In this document: in pieces, positions 25,227-31,151 of the stretch
How positions within the stretch are numbered: position 1 is the stretch's first letter
Layout of the letters: every line of letters starts with the position of its first letter
The notes under the pieces: generated by a model
What the model saw: only the letters and a program-made list of their open reading frames with translations
What the model was told of the DNA's origin: nothing
Databases searched by the model: none
Translations under genes and position numbers: made by a program
Assembly (NCBI GenBank): GCA_012513005.1
Contig: JAAZCZ010000064.1
Coordinates: forward strand, 1-31,151
DNA length: 31,151 bases
Reading direction: 5' to 3'
DNA from: Oscillospiraceae bacterium
GTDB lineage: Bacteria; Bacillota; Clostridia; Oscillospirales; Oscillospiraceae

Positions 25227-26130
25227 TTTTACCCTGCCTCATCATTTTAGCCGATTTTATGCTCTCTTTGATGCTCGGCAGTGCCAAGAACAATGCAACT
25301 AAGATTGCTGAGAACATTTTGAGGTCTGTGGGTGAAAGCCCGAGCCTGACTACTATTGAAATTACTATGTAATATAAAATTGCGCCAAATACAACTGAGA
25401 GAAATTTAATTGCGGTATTCCTAAAGAGTTTTCCGAATATAACCTGACCGATTATGACAGCTGCAAGCCCTATTACAATTGCACCCTGCCCCATTTTAAC
25501 ATCGGCGGCTCCTGAATATTGGGCTAAAAGTCCGCCCGATAGACCCACAAGCCCGTTTGAAATAGATAGACCCAAGATTTTCATTCTATTTGTGTTTATT
25601 CCCTGGGATCTGCTCATGTTCGGGTTTGAACCTGTGGCTCTTATTGCGCTGCCCATTTCTGTGCCGAAAAACCAGTAGAGTATGCCGATTAGCACTGCTA
25701 TTGCAACAGCGCAGATTAAAACTGCATGCATATTTTCTCTTGACGACAAGATAAGACTATACTTGTCAACGCTGACTGCCTGATTGCTCTTGCCGAGTAT
25801 TCGCATGTTCACAGAGTAGAGAGCAAGCTGCGAGAGTATTCCGGATAAAATGGGCGGAATGCCGAAAACCGCGTGCAAAAGCCCGGTTACAAGACCGGCA
25901 ATTGCCCCTGCTGCAAATGCTGCAACAAGTGCAAACCATGGGTTTACTCCCCCAAGTATGAGCATTACGCAAACAGCGCCTCCGGTTGCTATACTTCCGT
26001 CTACCGTTAAATCCGCATAATCCAGCATTCTATAGGTTACATACACACCTATTGCCATTATGCCCCATATTAGCCCCTGCGCCGCTGAGCCCGGCAGGGC
26101 TCTTAGCAAGGATTCTAAAAAAGCAGTCAA
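25219..26130 (-). CDS. ABC transporter permease (TrpY-like, LivM family)
   Basis: This 303-residue inner-membrane protein has about eight to nine hydrophobic segments and the family blocks YRMLDYADLTVDGSIATGGAV and GTEMGSAIRATGSNP, the latter being the coupling helix that contacts the ATPase. It is of the branched-chain-like permease class used with PF04392 binding proteins. The start is a TTG at 26130 with GGAGG upstream. It lies about 100 bases after the binding-protein gene, separated by a strong stem-loop, and overlaps the ATPase gene by 8 bases. Confidence 0.92.
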   Translation of the reverse strand: MTAFLESLLRALPGSAAQGLIWGIMAIGVYVTYRMLDYADLTVDGSIATGGAVCVMLILGGVNPWFALVAAFAAGAIAGLVTGLLHAVFGIPPILSGILSQLALYSVNMRILGKSNQAVSVDKYSLILSSRENMHAVLICAVAIAVLIGILYWFFGTEMGSAIRATGSNPNMSRSQGINTNRMKILGLSISNGLVGLSGGLLAQYSGAADVKMGQGAIVIGLAAVIIGQVIFGKLFRNTAIKFLSVVFGAILYYIVISIVVRLGLSPTDLKMFSAILVALFLALPSIKESIKSAKMMRQGKNA

Positions 26131-26182
26131 AGTCTCTTCCTCCGTTATTAAGATTTGTTGCCTGTGCTTTTATCTTTGAATA

Positions 26183-26215
26183 TGCGATATGCGGCTTTTT
26201 GTACCGCATATCGCA
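26183..26215 (-). other. Stem-loop between binding-protein and permease genes
   Basis: A perfect 12-bp stem (TGCGATATGCGG / CCGCATATCGCA, loop of 9) without a following T-run on the minus strand. Its likely role is to stabilise the 3' end of the binding-protein message, so that more binding protein than permease is made, as known for malE-malF. That role is inferred. Confidence 0.65.
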
Positions 26216-26234
26216 ATATATTTAAGCAAAATGC

Positions 26235-27233
26235 TTATTCGCCTATTGCCTTTATGCCTTCGGGAATCTCAATTCCGAGCTGCTTTGCAATTTCGGGATT
26301 AAACAGCTTTGTGACTTCCTTTGAGTAGACTATCGCTGTGTCTGCCGGGTTTGCTTTTCCCTGCAGAATATCTGCCGCAACAAGCCCTGCGCTGTAGCCC
26401 ATATCCTTGTAGCTTATTGAAAGTGTAGCTAAGCCGCAGACCTTACACTGGTTTTCTTCCCCGGTAATCACCGGAATTTTGGCGTTTAGTGTTATATTCT
26501 TAATTAGCTCTGTGTTGTCTGCTATTGTGTTGTCTGTAGGAATGTAGAGTGCTTCAATTTCCTCGACTGCTGCTGTGAGCACATTTTGAATCTCGTTTGA
26601 ATCTGCTACTGTGAAGATTTTGACTTCAATTTGCTTGGCGTTTAGAAGCTCTTCCATTTTATCTGCCTGGAATTTGGAGTTCGGCTCCGATGAGCAGTAG
26701 AGTATTCCTACCTTTTTTACATTGGGCAGAAGCTCGGTAAATAGCTCTGCCTGCTGATCTAAGGGGGCTAAGTCTGAGGCGCCGGTTACATTTCCGCCCG
26801 GTTTTTCGACCGTGCCTTTTAGCACACCTGCGCTGTTATAATCTGTTATTGATGTGCCGACTACGGGGATTTTGTCTGTTGCTGCTGCAGCTGCCTGCAG
26901 GGCTGTTGTGGCGTTTGCCATTATAAGGTCAACACCGTCTGATACGAACTTGTTTGCTATTGTCGTGCAGTTATTCATATCGTTTTGGGCGTTTGCCTCG
27001 TCAAACTTTACGCTGTCGCCGAGCTTTTCTGTTAATGCTTCCTTAAATCCCTCGGTTGCCGCATCGAGGGCAGGATGCTCGAGCTGCTGGAGAATTCCGA
27101 CAGTATATTTTATTGCACCGGTATCAGCGTTTGTGCCTGAGCCTGAAGTTCCCTTGTCTGCCGGTGTGCCGCAAGCGGCGAGCGTTAGAATGAGCATTGC
27201 TGCTGTGCAGATTGACAGTAATCTCTTTTTCAT
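26235..27233 (-). CDS. ABC transporter substrate-binding lipoprotein (TrpX-like, PF04392 type)
   Basis: This 332-residue lipoprotein has a lipobox (LTLAAC, lipidated Cys21) and a Gly/Ser/Thr linker, then a two-lobed periplasmic-binding fold. Family landmarks are TVGILQQLEHPALDAATEGF, ANATTALQAAAAATDKIPVVGTSITDY, LPNVKKVGILYCSSEPNS and ALYIPTDNTIADN. Relatives transport tryptophan or other aromatic amino acids. The Tyr-codon leader upstream makes tyrosine the leading candidate here. I start at the ATG at 27233, which has AGGGAG nine bases upstream; an ATG eight codons earlier would place that site inside the gene. Confidence 0.92.
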   Translation of the reverse strand: MKKRLLSICTAAMLILTLAACGTPADKGTSGSGTNADTGAIKYTVGILQQLEHPALDAATEGFKEALTEKLGDSVKFDEANAQNDMNNCTTIANKFVSDGVDLIMANATTALQAAAAATDKIPVVGTSITDYNSAGVLKGTVEKPGGNVTGASDLAPLDQQAELFTELLPNVKKVGILYCSSEPNSKFQADKMEELLNAKQIEVKIFTVADSNEIQNVLTAAVEEIEALYIPTDNTIADNTELIKNITLNAKIPVITGEENQCKVCGLATLSISYKDMGYSAGLVAADILQGKANPADTAIVYSKEVTKLFNPEIAKQLGIEIPEGIKAIGE

Positions 27234-27267
27234 TTTCTTTTTCTCCCTCGTTTTCATATTTTTTTAT

Positions 27268-27300
27268 AAAAAAACAGCCCCGCCTGATGAGGCGAAGCTG
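27268..27300 (-). terminator. Attenuator terminator upstream of the transporter
   Basis: On the minus strand CAGCTTCGCCT (27300-27290), loop CATC and AGGCGGGGCTG (27285-27275) form an 11-bp stem with two G-U pairs, followed at once by seven T (27274-27268). Only about 35 bases separate it from the transporter start, with no room for a second promoter, so the operon must be expressed by read-through. Together with the leader ORF this is the layout of transcription attenuation. Confidence 0.88.
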
Positions 27301-27442
27301 CTTAATTACTTAATTACACTAAAGGTAATTACTCCTTGCAGTTTCCATGTCTCGTCAGGTTATGCGAAAATGTTTCGGCATAATAATAGGCAAAATAAGC
27401 CTGACCCGCAAAGCGAGCCTGACGATAATAGGAGAAAACTGC
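27301..27442 (-). promoter_or_regulatory. Foldable leader RNA with competing helices
   Basis: Within the leader, GCAGTTTTC (27442-27434) pairs with GGAAACTGC (27346-27338), and CGTCAGG (27424-27418) with CCTGACG (27359-27353); a second GTCAGG at 27405-27400 could compete. A bulged hairpin (27383-27360) begins at the last Tyr codons. After the stop codon TAATTAC (27331-27325) pairs with GTAATTA (27317-27311). CTGC (27341-27338) could instead pair with GCAG at the base of the terminator (27301-27298), giving a possible anti-terminator. Drawn by eye; energies not calculated. Confidence 0.55.
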
Positions 27443-27475
27443 GCTACTGTTTAGATTATTTTTTTTCTTCTGCAT
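27329..27475 (-). CDS. Tyrosine-rich 48-residue leader peptide
   Basis: The ATG at 27475 has a strong AAAGGAG six to seven bases upstream. Its 48 codons include six Tyr, all UAU, grouped as residues 16-17, 27 and 30-32, plus four Phe. The peptide begins MQKKKNN, has no membrane helix and matches no family I know. Its stop codon lies 28 bases before the attenuator stem. The first Tyr pair follows codons 12-14, which form the 5' arm of the longest leader helix. I infer that the ribosome's progress through it, and not the peptide itself, is what matters. A stable small protein is the alternative. Confidence 0.75.
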   Translation of the reverse strand: MQKKKNNLNSSAVFSYYRQARFAGQAYFAYYYAETFSHNLTRHGNCKE

Positions 27476-27521
27476 GAGTATTCTCCTTTCATTTTTGTTC
27501 TGCTTGGGTAATTATAGACTT

Positions 27522-27550
27522 AGGATAAAGGGAATAATAAAACTTGTCAA
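27522..27550 (-). promoter_or_regulatory. Promoter of the leader and transporter operon
   Basis: On the minus strand a consensus TTGACA (27550-27545), 17 bases, then TATCCT (27527-27522). A TATAAT also occurs at 27516-27511 but has no good -35 at the right distance. Transcription would begin about 40 bases before the leader ATG. Confidence 0.65.
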
Positions 27551-27630
27551 CCGTCAACTTTAACAATTTTAATGGCTAAAGTGCAGTTTATCTTTTCCTT
27601 TGCGTCAGTTTTAGCTAAAAACTCAGCTAA

Positions 27631-28188
27631 TTATTCTGTGCCGAGTGAGCTTATAGCTTTTTTAAAAGTGCGGGATTTGGGTAGGAATATAAGCAGCGGC
27701 ATGCCAATAATATACATTACGGCAGCTTCCCCGCCGCCTACCTGAAGGGCAAATATTGTAAACGACTTCCAGAAGCCCCCCGCGGGCATTGAGGCTACAG
27801 CTATCATGGCACCGATTATCGCAGCGTTCCAAATAACCGGCATAAAGCAAATAAGTGCTGCTTTTGTTATGCTAAGACCCTGCTTTGCATCATTTTCTTT
27901 ATATTTCAAAAATTCAGATTTAGCTATTTGCTCGCTGCAAAGTGCTGCCATGAGTGTGGCGGCTGAGCCTAGTATTACATCCACAGGTCCTATGGGCGAT
28001 AGCAGATTAGCTATGGCGCAGCCTACAAAAAGCCCCCAAGATGCGCCGGGTATTAATGCAGGCAAAATACACAGAGCCTCTGAGAGTCTGAGCTGTAAAG
28101 CTCCGTAGGAAATCGGGGCTAGGGCTATTGTTAGTGTTGCATAGGCTGCTGCAATTACGGCGTTTGCCGCCAGTTTTTTTGTGTTCAA
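27631..28188 (-). CDS. queT: QueT family transporter (ECF S component for queuosine precursor)
   Basis: This 185-residue membrane protein has about five to six hydrophobic segments and the QueT signature GALQLRLSEALCILPALIPGASWGLFVGC followed by LLSPIGPVDVILGSAATL. In the family it is the substrate-binding subunit of an energy-coupling-factor importer for preQ0/preQ1 or queuine; the EcfA/EcfT parts would be shared and are encoded elsewhere. I place the start at the TTG at 28188, which has GGAGG six bases upstream, inside the end of queH; the longer frame to 28227 overlaps queH with no ribosome site. It begins one base after the queH stop. Confidence 0.92.
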   Translation of the reverse strand: MNTKKLAANAVIAAAYATLTIALAPISYGALQLRLSEALCILPALIPGASWGLFVGCAIANLLSPIGPVDVILGSAATLMAALCSEQIAKSEFLKYKENDAKQGLSITKAALICFMPVIWNAAIIGAMIAVASMPAGGFWKSFTIFALQVGGGEAAVMYIIGMPLLIFLPKSRTFKKAISSLGTE

Positions 28189-28189
28189 T

Positions 28190-28789
28190 TTATTCCTCCG
28201 CTTTGCGTATGCTGTGCAGGCAGCCACAGTAATCTTGCCTGTATATGCCGAGCTTTTTAGATAGCTCTATACTCTTTTTGTAGCCGTCTTTTTTCTTGAA
28301 ATCGGAATACAGCCATTTTATTTTATATTCTTCCGAAAGCCTTTCACCGATTTCATTTATCATATTTGCGTTTTTCTGCGGCGAAACAGAAAGCGTGCTG
28401 CAAAAATATTCGAAATCCATTTTTTTTGCTGTTTTAGCAGTTTCACGAAGTCTGAGCTCTATGCAGGCACGGCATCTGATTCCGCCCTCGGGCTCTTTTT
28501 CTAAGCCCTCTATAGCTGCGTTAAACTCATCTGTAATATAGTCGCAAGTTAAAATCCTCACCTGCGGAAACTCTTTTAGCAGGAGCATTTGGTTATGAAG
28601 TCTAAGTTCATACTCGCTTTCGGGCTGAATATTGGGGTTATAAAATAAGACTGTGATTTCAAAATGTGAGCTTAGATACTCAAGTACATAGGCAGAGCAA
28701 GGTCCGCAGCAGCTGTGAAGCAAAAGCCGCGGTTTTTTGCCGTTTAGGCTCAGTATTTCTTTTTCTGTTTCAAGACTGTAGTTTTTCAT
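28190..28789 (-). CDS. queH: Epoxyqueuosine reductase QueH
   Basis: This 199-residue enzyme performs the last step of queuosine synthesis, reducing epoxyqueuosine at position 34 of tRNA; it is the unrelated substitute for QueG. The family cysteines are visible: SCCGPC (Cys27, Cys28, Cys31), CRAC (Cys106, Cys109) and DYCGC near the C-terminus; they hold an iron-sulfur/metal centre and a redox disulfide. The ATG at 28789 has no Shine-Dalgarno sequence and lies at the predicted transcription start. It is followed by queT, giving a salvage-plus-maturation pair. Confidence 0.94.
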   Translation of the reverse strand: MKNYSLETEKEILSLNGKKPRLLLHSCCGPCSAYVLEYLSSHFEITVLFYNPNIQPESEYELRLHNQMLLLKEFPQVRILTCDYITDEFNAAIEGLEKEPEGGIRCRACIELRLRETAKTAKKMDFEYFCSTLSVSPQKNANMINEIGERLSEEYKIKWLYSDFKKKDGYKKSIELSKKLGIYRQDYCGCLHSIRKAEE

Positions 28790-28796
28790 TTTTGAA

Positions 28797-28825
28797 ATTA
28801 TAGATTAAATTATTGTATTTTTCAA
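28797..28825 (-). promoter_or_regulatory. Promoter of queH-queT (leaderless transcript predicted)
   Basis: TTGAAA (28825-28820), 17 bases, TATAAT (28802-28797) on the minus strand. The first base of the queH ATG is only 8 bases past the -10 box, which is where transcription should start. The mRNA is therefore expected to have zero to about three bases before the start codon. Confidence 0.75.
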
Positions 28826-28848
28826 GCTTTGCACTTTACTTTCCTGCC

Positions 28849-28877
28849 TTGCGATACTATTTCATATATGTTATCAT
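28849..28877 (+). promoter_or_regulatory. Probable promoter of the D,D-carboxypeptidase gene
   Basis: TTGCGA (28849-28854), 17 bases, TATCAT (28872-28877) with TG one base upstream (extended -10). It is back to back with the queH promoter. Confidence 0.6.
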
Positions 28878-28914
28878 TTGTCATGTTCCGATTATTATAT
28901 TATTAGGTGATACA

Positions 28915-29706
28915 ATGAAAAACAGCAGTGCATTTAAAATGGTTGCGGGGTTTATGCTTCTTTTTGTTTTTGTGGGAGCAATACTCTTTGCAGCAGGTAA
29001 CGGGTCTGTGACCCCTCCCCCTGCCGAAACAGCAGCAGAAAACTTGCAGACGCAGGCTCCCGAAACACCTGCAGCTACTCCCTCAGAAAAGCCTGCGGAG
29101 ACGAAAGTGCCGGAAACTGCCGTGCCCGAAACGCCTTCTAAGGCAGCTGACCTGCCTGATATTGATCTTAATTCTTGGGAATTTAAGCTGGTTAATGCCG
29201 AGAACAGCATAGCTGATTATGCACCGCCCGAACTTAGCCCGGCTGAGAACGGACAGCAGTTTGACTCCCGTGCGATTGATGCGCTAAACAGCTTTATTGC
29301 AGCAGCCAGAGAGCAGGGTCTTTCAGTCTTTTTATCCTCTACATACAGAGACTTTGCCACACAGAAGTATTTATATAACCGCAAGGTTGCTGAATACGGC
29401 GAGCAGACTGCCAAGACTATTGTGGCACCTCCCGGAACAAGTGAGCATCAGCTAGGACTTGCAGCAGATATCACCGATAAGCGGTATGAGTATAAAAATG
29501 CTCAGCTTGAAAACACCGCACTTTATAAGTGGATGTCGGCTAACTGCCAGGATTACGGCTTTATAGTGCGCTATCCCAAGGATAAAACTGAGGTTACGGG
29601 CATCATGTATGAGCCTTGGCATTTTAGGTATGTCGGTATTCCGGCTGCAAAGTATATAATGGAAAAAGGCATCTGCCTTGAAGAATTTTTAGAGCTTTAT
29701 AAATAA
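28915..29706 (+). CDS. D-alanyl-D-alanine carboxypeptidase, VanY/M15B type
   Basis: This 263-residue zinc peptidase trims the terminal D-Ala from cell-wall peptides. It has an N-terminal membrane anchor or uncleaved signal (about 9-27), a Pro/Thr/Glu-rich linker with repeated PETP-like units (about 38-75), and a VanY domain (about 105-260). Zinc and catalytic motifs are EHQLGLAADI (His and Asp ligands) and EPWHFRYVG (catalytic Glu, third His). It is complete. I use the ATG at 28915, preceded by AGGTGAT, because it begins the signal segment; an earlier frame from 28813 runs through the promoter. It is a single-gene unit closed by the terminator at 29729. The lack of vanR/S/H neighbours suggests routine wall maintenance and not glycopeptide resistance. 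Confidence 0.92.
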   Translation: MKNSSAFKMVAGFMLLFVFVGAILFAAGNGSVTPPPAETAAENLQTQAPETPAATPSEKPAETKVPETAVPETPSKAADLPDIDLNSWEFKLVNAENSIADYAPPELSPAENGQQFDSRAIDALNSFIAAAREQGLSVFLSSTYRDFATQKYLYNRKVAEYGEQTAKTIVAPPGTSEHQLGLAADITDKRYEYKNAQLENTALYKWMSANCQDYGFIVRYPKDKTEVTGIMYEPWHFRYVGIPAAKYIMEKGICLEEFLELYK

Positions 29707-29728
29707 CAAATAATCTATAATAATATTG

Positions 29729-29764
29729 AAAGACGAGTGGGCATAATTTGCCGCACTCGTCTTT
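29729..29764 (+). terminator. Intrinsic terminator after the carboxypeptidase gene
   Basis: An 11-bp stem (AAAGACGAGTG / CACTCGTCTTT), extended by an inner GGCA/TGCC helix with one bulge, ends in TTTTTG on the plus strand. It lies between convergent genes; on the minus strand the T-rich end is weaker. Confidence 0.85.
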
Positions 29765-29780
29765 TTGTTCTTTATTCTTG

Positions 29781-30803
29781 CTACTTATTTTTTCTGCCGT
29801 CTCTCTCTGCCCTGTGTAAAATTAGCTGGGCTGCTATCGAGATTGCAATTTCTGCCGGGGTTTCGGCTTTTATCGCAAGACCGATAGGTGTTGTTATTCT
29901 GGCAAGCTCTGAGTCTGTATATCCCAAGTCACGAAGCTTTTGCATAACTGCCGCTGTTTTGTGTCTGCTGCCGATTACGCCAATGTATGCTGCGGGGGTT
30001 TTTAGCACCTGTGCCTGTACAACAAAGTCAAACGCATGACCTCTTGTCATTACGCAGACATAGTCTTCCTCGCAGATACTGATATAATCCGCTATTTTCT
30101 CAAAGTCTATGAGCTTTGCCTCCTCGGCTGTCGGGAATAGCTCGGGTCTTGTGAATTCCGGTCTGTCATCCATGACAACGCACCTAAATCCCACATGAGA
30201 AAGTACAGGCTGCAGTTCCTGAGAGACATGTCCGCAACCGAATATATAGACCTTGCCGGAGGAGCCGATTTTTTCTGCATAGAAATCTCTGCCCTCCCAT
30301 ATCCTGCGCGCAGGCTTGCTCTTCATAATTTCACTTGTCCACTCCGGGGGATTTCCTCCGAAAAAGCCGTCTTCCTTGGAATATATACTCATCCTGCCGC
30401 CGTCAGAAAGTTCGCTGAGCAGCCAAAGATCTTCGCTTTTTGAAAACCTTCGCTCTGCCTCGACAGCTAAACTAAGTACATCTTTGTCTCCTGCCGGTAT
30501 GTAGCTGAAAAACACCTTTACAGCGCCGCCGCAGACCATGCCGAGATTCTGCACATCCTCTGCCGTGAGTGTGAAGTCGTGCTCACCGGACGCCTTGTCT
30601 TTTAGCATTTGGGCCGCTATATGCTCTGAGCGGTATTCAACAGCGCCGCCGCCGATTGTTCCGCAAATTCTCCCGTCTTTGCCTATGAGCATTCTTGCTC
30701 CCGAGCCGCGAGGTGTTGCGCCCGAGGATGCAACAACTGTTACAAGGACTAGCTCCTCCATGTTTTCAAGTCTTTTTTTTATTTCTTTTAGCATATTACG
30801 CAA
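29781..30803 (-). CDS. XdhC/CoxI family protein
   Basis: This 340-residue protein belongs to the chaperones that insert sulfurated molybdenum cofactor into xanthine-dehydrogenase-type enzymes. The N-terminal XdhC_CoxI domain (about 10-75) has ASSGATPRGSGARMLI and GTIGGGAVEY. The C-terminal Rossmann domain (about 185-330) has IFGCGHVSQEL, VVMDDRPEF and GVIGSRHKTAAVMQKL. The start is a TTG at 30803 with GGGGG about eight bases upstream; the ATG three codons later is a possible alternative. It follows an HD-domain gene by 33 bases. The pairing suggests a molybdenum hydroxylase cluster extending beyond the window. Confidence 0.92.
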   Translation of the reverse strand: MRNMLKEIKKRLENMEELVLVTVVASSGATPRGSGARMLIGKDGRICGTIGGGAVEYRSEHIAAQMLKDKASGEHDFTLTAEDVQNLGMVCGGAVKVFFSYIPAGDKDVLSLAVEAERRFSKSEDLWLLSELSDGGRMSIYSKEDGFFGGNPPEWTSEIMKSKPARRIWEGRDFYAEKIGSSGKVYIFGCGHVSQELQPVLSHVGFRCVVMDDRPEFTRPELFPTAEEAKLIDFEKIADYISICEEDYVCVMTRGHAFDFVVQAQVLKTPAAYIGVIGSRHKTAAVMQKLRDLGYTDSELARITTPIGLAIKAETPAEIAISIAAQLILHRAERDGRKNK

Positions 30804-30836
30804 GACTGCTTCCCCCTTATCAGAGTTTTTAGATTT

Positions 30837-31151
30837 TTATATTTTTATCAAAGATTTTCCACATATTTCGTTTAGTTTTTTTGCAGCTAAAACTGCCAGC
30901 TCAAATCTTTTTCCATGCATATTTTTTGCTTCTTGGGTTTCGCACTTTTGATAGCTTTCGGCGAAACGCTCATTTAGCGTAACTATTCTGTCTTCTATTA
31001 CAAGCTTATCTGCCAGCTGCAAAATTATGCGCTCGTCAATTTGAGCATCTAAATTTATTATATCCTCGTGGTGATTTTCTATTATGTAAGCTGTTTTTTC
31101 ATAACCGAGTGTTCTTAAGTAGTGTGCTCCGCGCTTTGCGTGATTTTTTTC
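30837..31151 (-). CDS. HD-domain protein, C-terminal fragment (cut by window edge)
   Basis: The frame is open to the window end and gives the last 104 residues. The segment NHAKRGAHYLRTLGYEKTA, then IIENHHED, then LQLADKLVIEDRIVTLNERF is the second half of an HD phosphohydrolase domain; the metal-binding HD pair itself lies outside. This arrangement, next to xdhC, matches proteins in which a MobA-like molybdopterin nucleotidyltransferase is fused to an HD domain, but the transferase part would be beyond 31151. A stand-alone HD protein is the alternative. A short start at 31022 would be internal and is not used. Confidence 0.75.
   Translation of the reverse strand, partial: EKNHAKRGAHYLRTLGYEKTAYIIENHHEDIINLDAQIDERIILQLADKLVIEDRIVTLNERFAESYQKCETQEAKNMHGKRFELAVLAAKKLNEICGKSLIKI

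Noticed and set aside
26854..27477. 207-codon open frame on the plus strand opposite the binding protein and leader
   Set aside because: Antisense to two supported minus-strand genes; composition is unlike a real protein and no ribosome site is seen.
28790..28914. Possible preQ1 riboswitch before queH
   Set aside because: The promoter abuts the start codon, leaving no transcribed leader on the queH side, and the preQ1 motif is not recognisable.
28915..29706. Glycopeptide resistance (vanY) gene
   Set aside because: Only the generic M15B carboxypeptidase domain is present, with no vanRS, vanHAX or mobile element around it.
1..31151. Mobile elements, phage genes, CRISPR arrays, tRNA or rRNA genes
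   Set aside because: No transposase or integrase frames, regularly spaced repeats, cloverleaf-like segments or rRNA stretches were seen on either strand.

Overview
The window reads as a chromosomal segment of an anaerobic Bacillota (Clostridia, probably an Oscillospiraceae/Ruminococcaceae-like gut or rumen bacterium). This rests on gene order and gene type: gdpP-rplI-dnaB-tilS, a CIRCE-controlled hrcA-grpE-dnaK-dnaJ operon, an alpha2-type glycyl-tRNA synthetase, a long-form HPF, the QueH form of epoxyqueuosine reductase with QueT, and an XdhC/HD pair of the kind that accompanies molybdenum hydroxylases. I see no phage, insertion sequence, CRISPR array, tRNA or rRNA. Coding density is high and most genes have clear Shine-Dalgarno sites.

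Layout. (1) 1-4227, minus: gdpP, rplI, dnaB and tilS (cut by the window edge), read from one strong promoter at 4265-4293; replication, translation and c-di-AMP turnover. (2) 4376-8136, minus: glyS, a small membrane protein of unknown function, and a long NadE whose glutaminase half appears catalytically dead. (3) 8182-12924, plus: an M29 aminopeptidase, a membrane-anchored TPR/leucine-rich-repeat protein, hpf, and a small PrmA-like protein with a broken SAM-binding loop. (4) 13013-19220, minus: a five-gene envelope-signalling operon, in transcription order a PstS-like lipoprotein, a WG-repeat lipoprotein, an OmpR-type response regulator, a HAMP histidine kinase and an HtrA protease. (5) 19457-24422, plus: the HrcA heat-shock operon with CIRCE. 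(6) 24432-27550, minus: an aromatic-amino-acid-type ABC transporter (TrpXYZ-like) preceded by a 48-codon tyrosine-rich leader ORF and an intrinsic terminator. (7) 27631-28825, minus: queH-queT, apparently leaderless. (8) 28849-29764, plus: a VanY-type D,D-carboxypeptidase. (9) 29781-31151, minus: XdhC and the C-terminal end of an HD-domain protein.

The most interesting element is the leader at 27268-27475. A short ORF with an excellent ribosome site contains UAU UAU, UAU and UAU UAU UAU, is folded around complementary arms, and is followed by a strong terminator that stops about 35 bases short of the transporter gene. This has the architecture of trp-type transcription attenuation, but keyed to tyrosine and placed in a lineage where T-boxes usually do this job. 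Second-rank observations are the degenerate glutaminase domain of NadE, the PrmA pseudo-enzyme, tandem 10-bp repeats at the response-regulator promoter, the leaderless queH mRNA, and unusual active-site substitutions in the M29 peptidase and GdpP. Functional calls rest on family motifs read by eye; no database search was run.
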